From: Apostichopus japonicus
Taxonomy: Eukaryota > Echinodermata > Holothuroidea > Aspidochirotida > Stichopodidae
NCBI RefSeq assembly: GCF_037975245.1
Contig: NC_092565.1
Coordinates: 18,827,999-18,891,998 of the forward strand
Reading direction: 5' to 3'
Length of the DNA: 64,000 nt
Part shown: positions 45,633-59,106 of the stretch, one piece after another
Layout: every line of letters begins with the position of its first letter
Numbering within the stretch: position 1 is the first letter of the stretch
The notes under the pieces: generated by a model
Seen by the model: only the letters and a program-made list of their open reading frames with translations
The model's database searches: none
Told to the model about the DNA's origin: nothing
Made by a program: the position numbers and the translations under genes

Positions 45633-47756
45633 CTATGAATTCGTTTGTGATATTCCCGCCATTTGCTTTCTAGCATATCGTCTGCTCGCGTCTTCATCTA
45701 GTCCTCTGAGCCAGTGTATTACTTTTCTCCCAACTTCCTCCGGAACCGTATCTTCCAGGTTTGACATAGTTGCCTGTGAGATGCGAGAGGCAGGTCTGAG
45801 AGCTTCATCTTCAACAGAAGACGCATTTTCGAAGGATCTAAGAGATTTCTCTGTCACTGGAGGACTTATCACAGAATCTATGTTATTGCTGTTTAAATCT
45901 TTGACTGTCTTAAGAGGACGATCTTCCTTCTTTAAAGTTTTCCTGTGTTGCTGAACATTCTGTGACCGTGCAGCTGTTGAATAAACAAACAAATACAATA
46001 TAGCTGATTTTAAAACACGCGTTAGCTGTTTCTTTCGTTATTTGCAGTTGATGAACGGAGGAGTGGGTGTGTGTGTGGGGGGCGTGGGGCGGGGTGGGGG
46101 GGGGGGCTACACATCGAGAGCCTATTTGGATCATGCCATTATTGATTTATAAAACCCTTAATTATTGCGATAAATCAAGATGTCCGCGATATCCAAAGAA
46201 CCAACTTTGTTTTGAGAGGGATTAAAGATTAAGAATTGTTGTCTTTTAAATTTTTTATCAAAAGTTACAATGATTATATATTTTTGTTTTATACTGATTC
46301 GTAACGGAGGCACAAAACCACTAATTTGCCTATAACTCATACGCCTTATTTACGTGATGGTGATATCGATGAATAGCCATGAACTATCAATCGATCAACA
46401 GCCATGATCGAGAAATCGTTAATTTGTATACCATTAACAATTAAGATTTTGCAGTTTAGAGTCGTATTGCAAGCTTCAGGTTAACTTGAGCTACAAGTTA
46501 ACATCGAGTCGGAATAGATGCGATAAAGAGTGATTTTGTTGTATAGAGAACTGGTGAATTGCTTTTAGACAGAAAATTGTTTCAATGTTCCTCGTCCGTT
46601 GTATCCTAATGTCAATCCCGCCCTCACCTGTCTCGTCCAATGTTATATCAACTGAATAGCCTTATATACCACAAGTTGAGAATTCATGCAGCTTTTCATG
46701 CAAGATAAGAAGATGCTCGAGCAACCTAGGAAAGTTGCTCAGCGTGTAATCGGTGCTCAATTACCATCGTCGGAGTACTTGTACCATGAGAGGGTCTGCA
46801 ATAAATTGAAACATATCATGCAAGACCCAACACACCCTTTGTTTCAGCACTATAATCACAACCGCTCTGGACTGCGTTTATGCCCACCACGTACACTTAG
46901 GGGTCGCTTCAGATACTCATTTGTGCCTAACTATATTCATATATTTCATTCACAAGTGAGAAGATAAGTTTCTTATTTGTAGGACTTGCTGTATATTTGT
47001 TGTATTATTGCATGGGTATCGCAGTGTATTGACTTAAACTATTACTATTTTTTTCTTTCGTTTACCACCTGTGAAAGCCGAATTTCCGATTGTGGACAAT
47101 AAATTCAAATTCAATTCAAATTCAATTCAAATCAAGATAGGCCCTATATAAATGCGGTCCATATTCGGGATGTTGATGGTGGGACGCTTGGGTTTATATT
47201 ACGTGTGTTTATGTGTGTTAGTAATAATAGTGTCTGTATGTATATATGAGATGGTGTACTTATAGTACAGGACTACAAACTTAACAAGATTCATTAATGT
47301 ATAAAACAGGCGGTGATGGCGTAACGTATTATTATATATCGTACCTTCATATTGTATATGTTTAGAGCCATGTGAAGCCTGCTGTCTTCGATGGGTTTCC
47401 ACTGGCCTTGCTGCTGGTACTTCCGAGATGATGATGTCTTTTCGAGCTGATGGAACCGGGAAGAAAAGGAAATCCCCGGAGTTGCGCTTTACTGGTGCAG
47501 ATTTTGGAGATGTTGGACTGTTGGAGGAGGCTGACGTCACGGAATTTCGACTTCTGGGGGATAGAGCTCCCTTAGGAGAAGACGTTTCGTTCTCATAATA
47601 GGTAGATCGTATCGACTGTCTGCCGTTATAAGTTGGTTCTGTCCTCACATTGCTGAATTGTAGATAAGAGCTCTGACGACGGGTTTGAAGCGATCGATGA
47701 AAATGTAATCTAGCTTCAGCTCGGAGTTCTGTCTCAGACTTGACACGACGCAACAT
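45633..47756 (-). CDS. Unknown two-exon protein, 250 residues
   Basis: Exon 1 is 47756-47345 (ATG at 47756; donor GTACGA) and exon 2 is 45973-45633 (acceptor TTCAACAG). Lengths 412 + 341 give 753 nt, 250 codons plus stop, in one frame. It begins MLRRVKSETELRAEARLHFH. The middle is Ser/Pro/Arg-rich and probably disordered (SSPKGALSPRSRNS). The C-terminus has an amphipathic stretch EEVGRKVIHWLRGLDEDASR. Proline-directed phosphorylation sites are plausible. No known domain is recognised. The intron contains a LINE tail on the opposite strand. The tail motif loosely resembles that of the ORF at 55857-56549. Confidence 0.6.
46680..47130 (+). mobile_element. Non-LTR retrotransposon 3' end
   Basis: The frame at 46686-46967 (LEQPRKVAQRVIGAQLPSSE, NHNRSGLRLCPPRTLRGRFR) is the typical end of a LINE ORF2. 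It is followed by GTGAAAGCCG and a short AATTCAA-repeat tail at about 47100-47130. It is 5'-truncated and sits in the intron of the 45633-47756 gene, antisense to it. Confidence 0.65.
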
Positions 47757-50700
47757 GAAGAGGAATAAAGTTGAGTCGACCGTAAGGGGAGAACTCTAAA
47801 CGGTCGCATACTTCTGTAAAAGAGGGGAAGACACTAATCGGCTATAAATAAAGTAGACCAACGGAAACAATGCCTTATCACGTACTTCTATAGTTGTTAT
47901 GGCTTAAAGGAAAACATATTAAATGTAGGTTTCAAACTACTACTATCTGCAAGAAATATTTTCAGAAGCTCCCAAGCAAGCATATTCTGAGAAACACAAG
48001 GCTAAGTAAAATATGACCGTGTACTGTTACGTGACTTCTGACCAGGGACCTTCGAGAGCCAGACCGGGTCCATGGACGGGTATGTCACCGGATCTCCTTT
48101 TAAAGTCTTTGTTTTTGCATAAGTATATTATCAAAATGTGAATACATTATTCTAGCTTCGCCGAAAATTACCCCAGGCTCCTATTATATGAACAGGGCAC
48201 CTGTGGACACACAGGCCCCCCCCCCTACCTCCACGCTTACGCTCCCTTCTCGTGAAGGATACTACTAACAGTCTGAATGCCTAAATATAACAGTAAATAT
48301 TTCGCTTCAAAATATGTTGTACGGTCCAAGAAATGCCTATTTCAGTTGCAGGAAACTGAATGGGACACCGACACTACTGTTAAACAAAAACATGAATTTA
48401 TTGCACATTAATCAAAGAAACATTTAAAGCGTCATTAAATAAAAGTTTATCATTTGTAAGTAATGCCTATCTTCAGCACTCTTTGGTTCAATTACATCAA
48501 CGTAATTATTGCCGTATTTAATCAACTAAAAAATGCGTCAAATTCCCAAAGACACTTATCCATGAAAGACAAAGTTGAAAGGTACGGTGTGTGTAGTTCT
48601 TTAGTTAGCTGTAAAACAAAACGACTGATGCTTATTCCTCCCATAAGGTACATCCTGTACATATCATGTCTTCACTTCATCCTCAAATGCACTCCACCCT
48701 CCTCCCCCCCCCCCCCCTGCAAGTTTTCAAACTTAGTAACTATTTCAGCATTGCTATAGTAATTATTGTGTCACGAAATGCGGTAACGTTTTCATTTGAT
48801 AAGTGACAGATCGAAGCTCCAAGCAGAGTAGCCTATATACTATGACTCATACACAAAAGAATGATAGTAATACTAACGTTTAGCTGGTTAGTGTATAGCT
48901 CTACGCAGTGTATAGCCTACATACTTCTGACTCATAGTCATACACAGAAAAATGCTAGGAATACTAACGTTTAGCTGGTTATTATAACTCCAAGCAGAGA
49001 AGCCTTCATTCTTATGACTCATACGCATCAGAATGGCAGTAATACTAACGTTTAGCTGGTTAGTATAGCTCCAAGCAGAGTAGCCTACATATTAATGACT
49101 CATACACAGATGAATGTTAGTAATTCTTACCTTTGGCTAGTTAGTGTAGAATGATTTTGATAAATTATTAGTTCACTACCGATAATTCCATGACGTCATC
49201 AAATATTGCACATACTCACCATTCTGGATGGTTCAGTTGCATCCTTCATTCACAAGAACAAAACTGAATTAATTTCTCAACAAAACGATAACTTACCTCC
49301 AAGATAGGAAATCCGTTGGTCTCTTCTTTAGATAATGTTACAAAAGTTTCCTATCATTTCTATTTTAATACACATTTTGCTTTCTTTGTGTTCTTGTAGA
49401 GATGTACGCACTTTGAATCCAAGAATTAGAACGTTGTCATGAAACTAAACGAGTCCTCGAGACACAATTGAGCTCCGTCTGCTTGAAGACCTCGAAAAAA
49501 AATCAATAAGTAATCGAAATTGTCATGGCTGAATAAATTGCTGTCTTTATTTAACAAACCCTCTTCTTTCTCGCTTTTGTAGTTTCTGAAGGGGGATCCT
49601 CGAGGTCCTAAATTGTGTTTGCTAATCATTGTTTTGGCATGACACCAGTCAATGCATTTAACGGACGTTCAATTGTCCAAGAATGTGCAGTACATTAAAA
49701 CTATCTCTCTCAAGTTAGTTGATAAGCTTTAATTTACATAGAATGGTCCAGTCACAGTTAAATGGTATGTATGATGAGTATTAAAGTAATATATTTGATT
49801 TAAATAGACAAAAAATAACTGCAAGAAGGACATTTATATGCAACATTTTAGCTGAAACAAACCTGAATACAGATTCCATTTATAGGTCCCTTCGAACAAT
49901 CCAATCCGGTCGGATGATAATCGGCGGTGTAGCCATGGTGGTTGTATATAGGGCCTGGGCCCGACGCTCCAGATTCTGGCAAGATCGATGCATTGTTGGC
50001 TCATGTGTATCAACACGACCACTCTATATAAACCCCCTTTCAGTCACCGCAATGAAACATACACAATTCCAGATGAATTGTTAAAATATCCTTGATGTTA
50101 AAAATTGATATCTGGCTTTACGTCCCTGAGAGATAACATAGAACATTTTGTGTGTGGAATAAGTTGTTAATTTTGTTCTGTTTTATTGTCTAAATATGCA
50201 ACAATTCCATCAAGAGATGAAGATAATTTCACTGGTTAGTTATTACTGACTAAATTTTGAAGTGAATGTCACGACAAATAAACAGAGTTCTCATAAAATT
50301 AGATAACTGTAACGGTTCAACGGTGTAAAGGGGTAACGGTGCAACATACCGCTTGAAGGCATATCAACTTGATTAACATATTGTCATAGGTTTGTTTTCA
50401 ATTCAGATTGGCATTTGATGACATTGCAATTGTTTATCAAATTTCACGAATCTCGAATGATTTAAATAGCGAATTAAACACCTGCGTTTTAATTAAATCG
50501 GTGTGAAAACACCAGCAAAGCTGTTGACAAAAGTTGTTTAAGTCTCGATAAATAGCTAGCAGATTATCGCTGAGTTCAAAGGTTGACAATCAATAAATTC
50601 TGACCGAGTCGTTTGATATCACCAATTCGTCACCAAGTTTTGCAGTTTTGGATTCGAGCTCATAATATGAGCTGAACATGGCAGTAACATACTGAGAATA

Positions 50701-53700
50701 ATGAGTTAGGGCACAACATTAGTTTTGATATGTTTCATATCGTAGATAAATACAGTTATCAATCCTGATTGTGTTTCTATATTACTGTGAAATTTTTAGA
50801 AATGACCCTTCAAACAGCTTAGGTTCATCAAATAGACTGGACTATGTAGTCTAACGCAAAGACAATTAGATCAGTTACGCAGATGTAACACAAAACTCAG
50901 AAAGAAAATATAAGTCTACTTTTATGGCCACAAATGACATGTTTGACGAGTAAAAATAGTTATGAATTTCATTCAGTTCTTGTTCATTTATTAAAATTTA
51001 TAAAACAATGTGTTAACATTTAGGCCTGCACTGTGGAGCCGACATCATCACTTGTTTTAGCCTGAAAAGGAGTATTTAAGAGTTTTATCATACTTTAAAG
51101 GTGGATATCTTAAATGAAAATCAGAATAGCTGTAGAAACATTAGTGTTACTTAAAAACTCAAAAGTTTCTTTTAAAAAATGAGATAAATGACTGAACATG
51201 CGATGGGGAGGAGTGTAGAGGGGTGGCGGTGGGGGGGGGGGGGGTTGGGAGGCTTGTCCCTCAGATCAAGAAAGGGTATCGTTCCCCTAAATTGTGTATT
51301 ACCCTGTACATGTTTCCCTGAGACCACTGCAGGAATACTACGAGAAGTACAACCCCATATTTTTGCAATACCGCCATCATTTTGAAGCAAGCCTGAGCGT
51401 TAGCAGTATGATGTTATTATCTCTTATTCATATAGTAGAAAAATATATATGACGATCCGACATGTTGTGATCATTTGTTTATGACAAAGTAGGATAGTAA
51501 ATCCAGGAGACAACCACCAAAACGTGTTGTCTATGAAAGGGGTCAGTCAAGTTGGTCATGTGCCGGGGGGGGGGGGTAAGCTTTGTCATGTGAGGGTGGG
51601 CAAGTGTTTTCCTCCAAGATGACACAACAAATACTTTGAACACAGATTATGTATAAGGTATAGAAATACCTATAGTGCCCATGGGAGAAGTTCCTCTCCT
51701 CGTCCTTCAAATGATACAAAATTCACGAGACTGTTTGAACATACATGTTATTTATCTTTCGAAATTTCAAATTACAAGTTTGGATTATTTCTACTGAGCT
51801 CGATCTGTACAAAAACGAATAACCCTCCTGCACTTCCCCTTCCCCCACCCCTATCCCACTCCAAGTTGACGGAAATAACATCTTCAGCAGAACTTTTTAC
51901 CTGAGTAAATTTATAGCAAACTATAATAAACGGCATCATTTAGGTGAATCGGTCAAGTGAGCTAACTATTATTTGACATTGTGGTATTTCTGTTTACGTT
52001 TCATACATATTTACGTTATTACCTTCCCACCGTAAACACAGATAACGCATTGTTTATGGCATTTGCAGGTTTTCTTAATACAAAATTTGCTTTTCTTTCT
52101 TGTTGGAGGGTGGTGAGATGTCGCCCGTTCGTTGGTAAACGGGAACGGATAGTATATGTTACACACATTCGCGACCTCTTCGCGGTATCAACGGCGAATA
52201 GCGGTATCTTGAACAACCACAACAATCATACGAGAATAAACAGCTTGACAATTTAAACCGTATGAAGCGATATAACCAAACGTAACCCAATCACCATGAC
52301 TGCTGAACTTACATTAGAACACAACTTTAGGGAAAATAAACAAACTTACAGTGGTTCGAAAGTAAAGTCACTTAGGACAAAGGGGTATATTTAGCAGTGA
52401 TCGCAAAACCAATATTTGGCCGTCCATTAACACCAGCGAGGTGTCAAGAACTGAACAATTCTTACATCTATTCGATGTAACTTTAAGTCAAGGTGTAATT
52501 TACTTGTTACATTTACAATAGGATGAACTAAATTTCAGATCACTTTAAAGGAGGTCTCTGTCGCAGCGAACACTTCAACAAAAACGTCTGCAGGTTTGCT
52601 TCAAGAGTCTCTGACTTCAGCTTTGAAAGGATTTAAAAATAATTATTCCCATTTAATCTGAAAGAAATGAAGAGAACAACTAATAAAACGACTAAATATA
52701 AACGAAAGATAAATAAATCCTCGCATTGTGTATATATGTGTGGGGTAACCTAGGGGGGGGGGGAGGGATAACCTCGCTGGGGCAAACCAAATGCATTTAT
52801 CTCTAATGGAAACGTTTGCTACATCACTGTATATGTGAGGTCTCCAAAGTATGACGCCACTTTTTTGGGCATTAATCCTACATATGTAACAAAGGGCACA
52901 GGTCACGTGTGTGTGTGGGGGGGGGGGGGGAGGACTGGGTATGAATTACTACCAGCTGAGTGTTCCAACTGGCAACTTGATGGAGAATTGAAACAAGACT
53001 TCATATAGATTTGTTGTTTCGCGACGAAGAGGTAATCATCATTCCTGCCTGGTTGCATGCAGTGGTAATACATGGAAAGTATATCATATCTCGTTTAGAG
53101 TTATTAAGTGAACTTCTTTGCAGTCGGTGTGTTTGACTATCCGTAACTTTTCTAAGCATCTACACTTCAACAGTTATATTTTCTGCGAGGGCGAGAGAAA
53201 GACATTGGTTGAAGTTGAAAGGGCCACTGACTACATGGATTGAGCAATGTGCAGGGTATGTCGGAACTCGTACTCAATTAGCCTATAGGGCCTTAAAGGT
53301 CTGCATATACCCTATAAGTGCATGATTAAGTTAGCTGGGTTTTTTTTAATTGGTTTTTTACTCAGGGTGGACTAAATTCTTTCCCGGGCCTATTTTTGCC
53401 CGCCCCGCCGCATATTGACTAACCCTTGCCGTATACCCCCAAACCTCTCTCTATAATGAGATGACTCTTATACAAGTGGCTATATGAAGCACAAGTAGGC
53501 AATATCCGGCTACGTAGCATACCATTGAAGCAAACAGTAGCGGAATGGGAACGGTGATGCCCTGTGAATAGTGATTGGAATGAATGTGCCTTTTGTCGGT
53601 ACTGAATTACGGATCCATTCGGTCAGTTTAAACAATGATTAAACTTTTGTTTCTTTGGGATATTGCTTTGCTTGACCAACCCTTTGGTTAGGTCACAGTC

Positions 53701-55856
53701 CTTGTCAAATTTCTGGTTTGTTTGTAACATTTTGTGTGTGTTAAAGTTCGGTTTTATTTATTTTGTTAAGTCCACAGGAACAATCATTGTTATCAATTGC
53801 AGTCAAATCACACTCGCTGATCATACGCATATATGAATACATAATATCAACACAGCCTATATGCTTAGGCATGGAATCTAGCTAACAGATCATCCACATT
53901 TTTGAACACATAAAAAGCGAAGACTGTTTATCATATTGACTATGCATGGAAAGCAATTAATTAAAAGAAAACAGAAAACAAAACAGAAAGAAAAACATTA
54001 AAATGTTACCAAGTAACTACACCAACATTTACATGCCACCCGGTGGGAACTCTATAAAGCAGAAATAAAGTATGTGTACAAATCACACAGTACACTTCCC
54101 CTGTAAATATATCATTTTAACAATTGAGTTGAAAGAAGTATTTTTAACAATAGAGGTTGAGAGGTCATGTTGCCTCCAACCTTCAATCCACACATCACCA
54201 AAACAAAGAAACTATCAACTCTTCTAACCACACTCCCTTATACAATTCGTTGTGTCGAAAATTTAACGGGGGGTTCACATCGCAAAAATCTATTTTGGGA
54301 CTTAACCTTTCTACATGTGGAACATGAAGAAGAATTTTAATTTGAAGTGACCATCTCTTCGGTTTTCAATAAGAAAATTCTTTTATTTTTAACAATGAGA
54401 AATCGTATATTACACCCCGCAGAAAGAAAATTAAAGCAATGATGATATAATGCTCTCACATACTATAATATATACCATTGATTTAAGACAGTCGGTGTTA
54501 TTGAGAGGGCACACCATCTCTTTAAGTTCGTTGCACATAGTCAAGACGATAGCGGGCGGGCTCGACTTGTCACAGCTGGATGTCATAAATTGAAGACCAA
54601 GGCATCCGAGGAGTAATTTTTATACTTCATAGAAGTTTTTTCAACAGCAGACGATACCCTTTTATTTCACGTGGCTTGAAAGTGACTTTCATCATTGAGT
54701 ACGTTTAAGTGCACTTTAAGGAACCCTGAGGATGTTGGGGATTTCAACAATCAATTCGAAGCTATTACCTGTTAAGTTCTTTCCGTGATACGTTACTAAA
54801 CCTTAGGATACATAGGTTTGTGCATCAATTTATGTGCTCTGTCCGGATATACCGTTTATGAATTCTTCTTGCATATATATAGTCACGTTAATAACATTTT
54901 ATGGAGCGCGGATTGTAAGAGATATAATAAAATTTGGATGTCATCAACCGAAAAGAAGTGGATAAAGTTGATAAGAATAAATTTGTTCATGATCCAATTC
55001 GCGTATCGCATCCTAAACAGCTGAATGGAAAAAGTACCGGTATCAAATTTAGCCATTTATCAAGATACATTTCCCCGCAATTTCTTTTGTTTGTTTTGGC
55101 CAACAGAGAGTTTATTCTTCTCGTCTTGAAGAAATACATTTTTTGGAATTTCATGATTGCTTTTCTCGGATTGAAGGGAGATTATGCAAAATATTATACT
55201 TATGCAAGCAGGAGTCGTCACATCCTTAATATACATTCTTGTTGGTAACTCTGAAGGCTCAAAGTTACAAATTTTTAGCTGTCAATGGATCAATGGCTAA
55301 CGGATCATCATATATAACGTTACGTCATTGAAGTAATGCAACAATTGCACATTCTTCGTTCTTTTGATGTATTTGCATGGGCTCCATTTTGTTGAAAGAG
55401 TTTATTAATATGAGTTCAAATGACATCGTGTACTTGCTGCAGCATGTGCCCATGTTATAAAAGCGGGAAATATAATAACTTTGATGGGTAGATTACGATA
55501 AGTTTTGTGTTATAGATATGGTTGTCTTTTGGTCAGAAATATCTGGATATATCTAATTTCATAACCGACGTGACGAACCATCTTTATATGTTCAGAAATA
55601 ACCTTGAAATTTTACGCAAACGCCTTTAAAAATATTATTAACACTAAACCGTATTGCTTAAATTAATGGGATTTCAATTTTAATGAAAATTTTACAGACA
55701 TGTGGGAGAATCGATATTTCGCATAATCGATAGAAACCTACTTTAATTATGTATGCAAGTTTATTTCTGGTGGTATTAACATGCATTGTACGTAATATAT
55801 CAATGTTAAAGTTTTATCGATTTGATGACGCCATAATATAAACTCTTACTAGGATA
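47757..55856. other. Long gene-free stretch
   Basis: No exon is supported in 8 kb. Visible features are a tandem repeat (48814-49145), C run 48705-48717 and G runs at about 51230-51244, 51565-51574, 52753-52763 and 52917-52930. Short frames at 54818-55248 have no motif or repeat character. Confidence 0.45.
48814..49145. repeat. Tandem repeat, ~85-bp unit, four copies
   Basis: Recurring text: AGCTCCAAGCAGAGTAGCCT, ATGACTCATACACA and AATACTAACGTTTAGCTGGTTA. The last copy is the most diverged. Confidence 0.8.
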
Positions 55857-56549
55857 ATGTATGCTTATTTCAACCATCATAATTTACTCAATGTGAAGTC
55901 TGGGAAACGACTTAGATCGATCCAGGAATTATCGCAGAGTTGCTCTTTACCGGCGATCGCATATCTGAATAACAGACTATTGAATGTAGAATTGGGTCAT
56001 TTAAACACATTCACTATGGAGAATATTGATTCTACCGCTAACCAGAAGAGTCATCGCCGCGTTAGAAAACAACCAGGACAGAAACTCTTACCAAAAAGAC
56101 AGCACGTTAATTCTAGAGATAGCCTGGGCCTACATAATCCAAAGGAAATCTTGCCAAGACCTTTTAAAGACCCTTCCCCTCCGATTGAAGACGTCACCTT
56201 GCCCAAGGAAACAAAATCAGACGACGAATTGGAAGTTGAGGTTAAAGAGGAACCAAAACGAAAATTATCTCATAAAACTCTAGAGTTTGTGTACGATGAA
56301 AAGTTAAAAACAAGTGCCCTGGTTGCTGAGCGGGAAGTTGAAAGAAACGACTTAGAAGAGACTAGATCCTCCGCTAGTGAATATTCTCCGATGCAGGTCG
56401 TACATTTCGAGAACAGTTCATCATCAGAAGCAGACTCAGAGAAACTAACTCTTGAAAATATACAAAACAGACCTGAAGAAAGTACACGAGAGAAGACGTT
56501 TAGACTATTAAAATGGATATTGGACGACCAAGATCGATTGACTAGCTAA
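55857..56549 (+). CDS. Unknown intronless protein, 230 residues
   Basis: ATG at 55857, stop TAA at 56547-56549, no internal stop. The product is hydrophilic and mostly disordered: a basic patch near 60-80 (SHRRVRKQPGQKLLPKRQH), an acidic mixed stretch (DDELEVEVKEEPKRK) and serine clusters (SSSSEADSE). It ends in an amphipathic segment, EKTFRLLKWILDDQDRLTS. An alternative later start is MENIDS (about residue 54). No signal peptide or membrane segment. It could also be the first or last exon of a longer gene. No family recognised; coding status rests on length and non-repetitive composition. Confidence 0.5.
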   Translation: MYAYFNHHNLLNVKSGKRLRSIQELSQSCSLPAIAYLNNRLLNVELGHLNTFTMENIDSTANQKSHRRVRKQPGQKLLPKRQHVNSRDSLGLHNPKEILPRPFKDPSPPIEDVTLPKETKSDDELEVEVKEEPKRKLSHKTLEFVYDEKLKTSALVAEREVERNDLEETRSSASEYSPMQVVHFENSSSSEADSEKLTLENIQNRPEESTREKTFRLLKWILDDQDRLTS

Positions 56550-59106
56550 TCAAACAACGGATACATGAAAACAGTCCATATTAAATGCAGAAGAAATAGA
56601 ACTTTACCTTCAAGGACATTGTAAATAAGTGGTACCATGTTTTCCATTGTTGCAGTAACCAGAATGTTTCATATGGAGGAGGAAACTTGGTGTGGTGGGA
56701 TACGTAAGTAGGATGGGGGGGGGGGGGGGTCAGCATTGAGCAGGGTGAAAGTTGATTGGTGGCTTGGTGCCATATATGATGCTTTGGGTTGTTTAATTTC
56801 CACTCAGTAAGTTGGAGTAACTGTTGACACTCCTTTGCCAGAATTTTCGTGATTTTTTTCGTACTTCATCACAGTAAAAAGAACTCGAATTGCATGCATT
56901 GCTTCTGCAACTATTACCATAATTTAATGAGATTTAAATTCTAACATGTTTAAAGTCTGGAATGCTCCTTTAAGGCTTAACCGATGATGACGTCATTGTT
57001 CAGTATCGGCCGGGTATGATTCATATTTCTCCATTGTTGATTGAAATCTTGAAACTTTGTCCCAAAAGAAATTCCTCGTTTATGACAAATACTAATGGGA
57101 TAACAATATCACTGTTTAAGACTACTTGAGCCCTATTTTTCTCATAATTTAATTTTAGCTTACGAGGAGCTGGTATGTGCACTAGACTAGATTTTCCAGT
57201 CTCTTTACGATGAGCAGGATACGATTATGCAGTATTTTCTCAAAACCTAAGTGAGATAGAATTGTAACATGCACCGATAAAAACTGTTTTAAATGTTCTG
57301 TAATAACCAAATTGTTTTTTTGCCTAAAATCAACTTTTCATTCAATGTATGTATGAATACATAAGATTAGCAAGTTTCCCCCCCCCCCCCCCCCCACATA
57401 TAGTCACTCTCCTTTAGTATGATAATGGAGGGATTAAAACATGACAAAAAGATATATTTTGCCCAAAAAAACTATCATTGAAGATGATATTAGAAGTTCA
57501 GGAAGAACTGATTGAAACTCAGGTAAAATGGACAAATACATTAACACAACATTGAAATGTAATTTTCTTCATAAAATGTTATTATTTATTTGTACGTATA
57601 TCTTTGATATGCAGGTATCAAAGTTTCTAACAAGGCCATGGAATCATCAATATATGTATTTCTTAGTATATCAAAATTATCATCATTAGAGGACAAGAAA
57701 AGGCATGGAATAATTAGTTATCTCATAGAATCAAGAGAAAAGGCCTTATCTAGATTTAAAAGGATGCTGGTTAAAAAATGGGTAAGTCAGACATGTGGTA
57801 AGAGGTCTGGGACTGCCCCATTGACCCCTCTTTCCCAGTTTTCTCATAGCGATCAGGTTACTACAGTTTAATTTACATGCTAATACACATTACAGAGCAT
57901 GGATTGAAGAATTTGAAAAATAATGAAAAAAACTTCCTCATGATCATGTACAAGATATTTTACGTTAATGCCACAAACTGAGACAAGAAATACCCATATT
58001 TTTGTCTGTATGGTAACAGAATGTTGAGAAGCACTATGTACCTTTACCCTCCCTCATAGAGGTTGACAATGACTGACAGCAGTTTAAAAAAAAAAGAATT
58101 ATGAAACCATCTCCAATGCGGGACAGCAAACCTCCAAAGAAAATCTCTCATGTTTGTGCTAGCACTTTATCACATTGCCACAAGATGGATATCAACTTTG
58201 GAATCTATGAACATGTCTGTTCTATGTTTCACATGACCAGGGTTGGCAAGATTCGGATAAGAACAAGTATTTGAGTGTTTAGGATAATTCATTATACAGG
58301 AATAATTAAATGCTCTTCGAGTTTTAGAACTTGAAAAGTTTGACAAGTTAATTGCTTTCTTAGTATGGATGTTTGAAACACTGATAATACTTAAGGTCAA
58401 TTACAGGTCGGAGATAATTCTCGGAGATAAAACTACGAATCAACGATGAGTTATTACTGTTCTCATGACTGGCAGCTGGCATACCTCCCTGAGGAAGCCA
58501 GTGAAATCACGAAGGAAAAGGTAAAAAAAATTAACAAAATGGTCAGGACTGTTATTATTGTAAACTTGACGAAGTATTTCCAAAGTGACTGTTATTCAAA
58601 CCTAGACAAATTAATCAGCTGGCGTTTATATCCTCTAGTAGGATTTTTGCCGACTTAACCCATTCAGATTCAGATTAAGCAATTCTCAACCAAATTGTCA
58701 AATATGCAAAGAAACAACACTAAAAAATAACTACATTGAGTACGGTACAGTAGAGAGGGTTCAAAAAAGGTTATTATCATTAATCCAATGGAGATGGATG
58801 ACCTCTGCAGCTGGACAATTAAATAAGTCCACAAAATAATATATTTATCATTTAATCACTTCTCATAAACTTGGTCATTAAAAGCTGAATAAAGACATGT
58901 TTTCCCTTATTTATTTGTTTTGTCATCTCAGTCATTTACTGAAATAACTCAAGTTACAATTTGGCATCTGGTTCCCCTGCAATATATTTTACTGGAAGAG
59001 CTGTCATGGAAAATACCAATGCTTTCCTACTTTTAGATGAGGCGACACAGTTCAGCAAATTGCTTTCTTTGATGTTAAAATTCCACGTTTTAACTCTCAG
59101 GGGCAT
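56550..59106. other. Mostly gene-free stretch
   Basis: Holds a G run (56717-56730), a C run (57379-57395) and one candidate exon at 57615-57781. Nothing else is supported. Confidence 0.45.
57615..57781 (+). CDS. Candidate internal exon, unknown gene
   Basis: Preceded by ATATGCAG and followed by GTAAGTCAG, a strong donor. One frame is open for 55 codons: IKVSNKAMESSIYVFLSISK, LSSLEDKKRHGIISYL, then ESREKALSRFKRMLVKKW. It reads like two amphipathic helices. The pattern loosely recalls the N-terminal region of Mediator subunit 14, but the neighbouring exons expected for that were not found. Weak call. Confidence 0.3.

Noticed and set aside
54818-55248. Overlapping + strand frames as a gene
   Set aside because: About 100 codons with no motif, no clear splice context and no composition difference from surrounding DNA.
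57615-58658. Mediator subunit 14 gene
   Set aside because: One exon shows loose resemblance only, and the expected following exons were not found.
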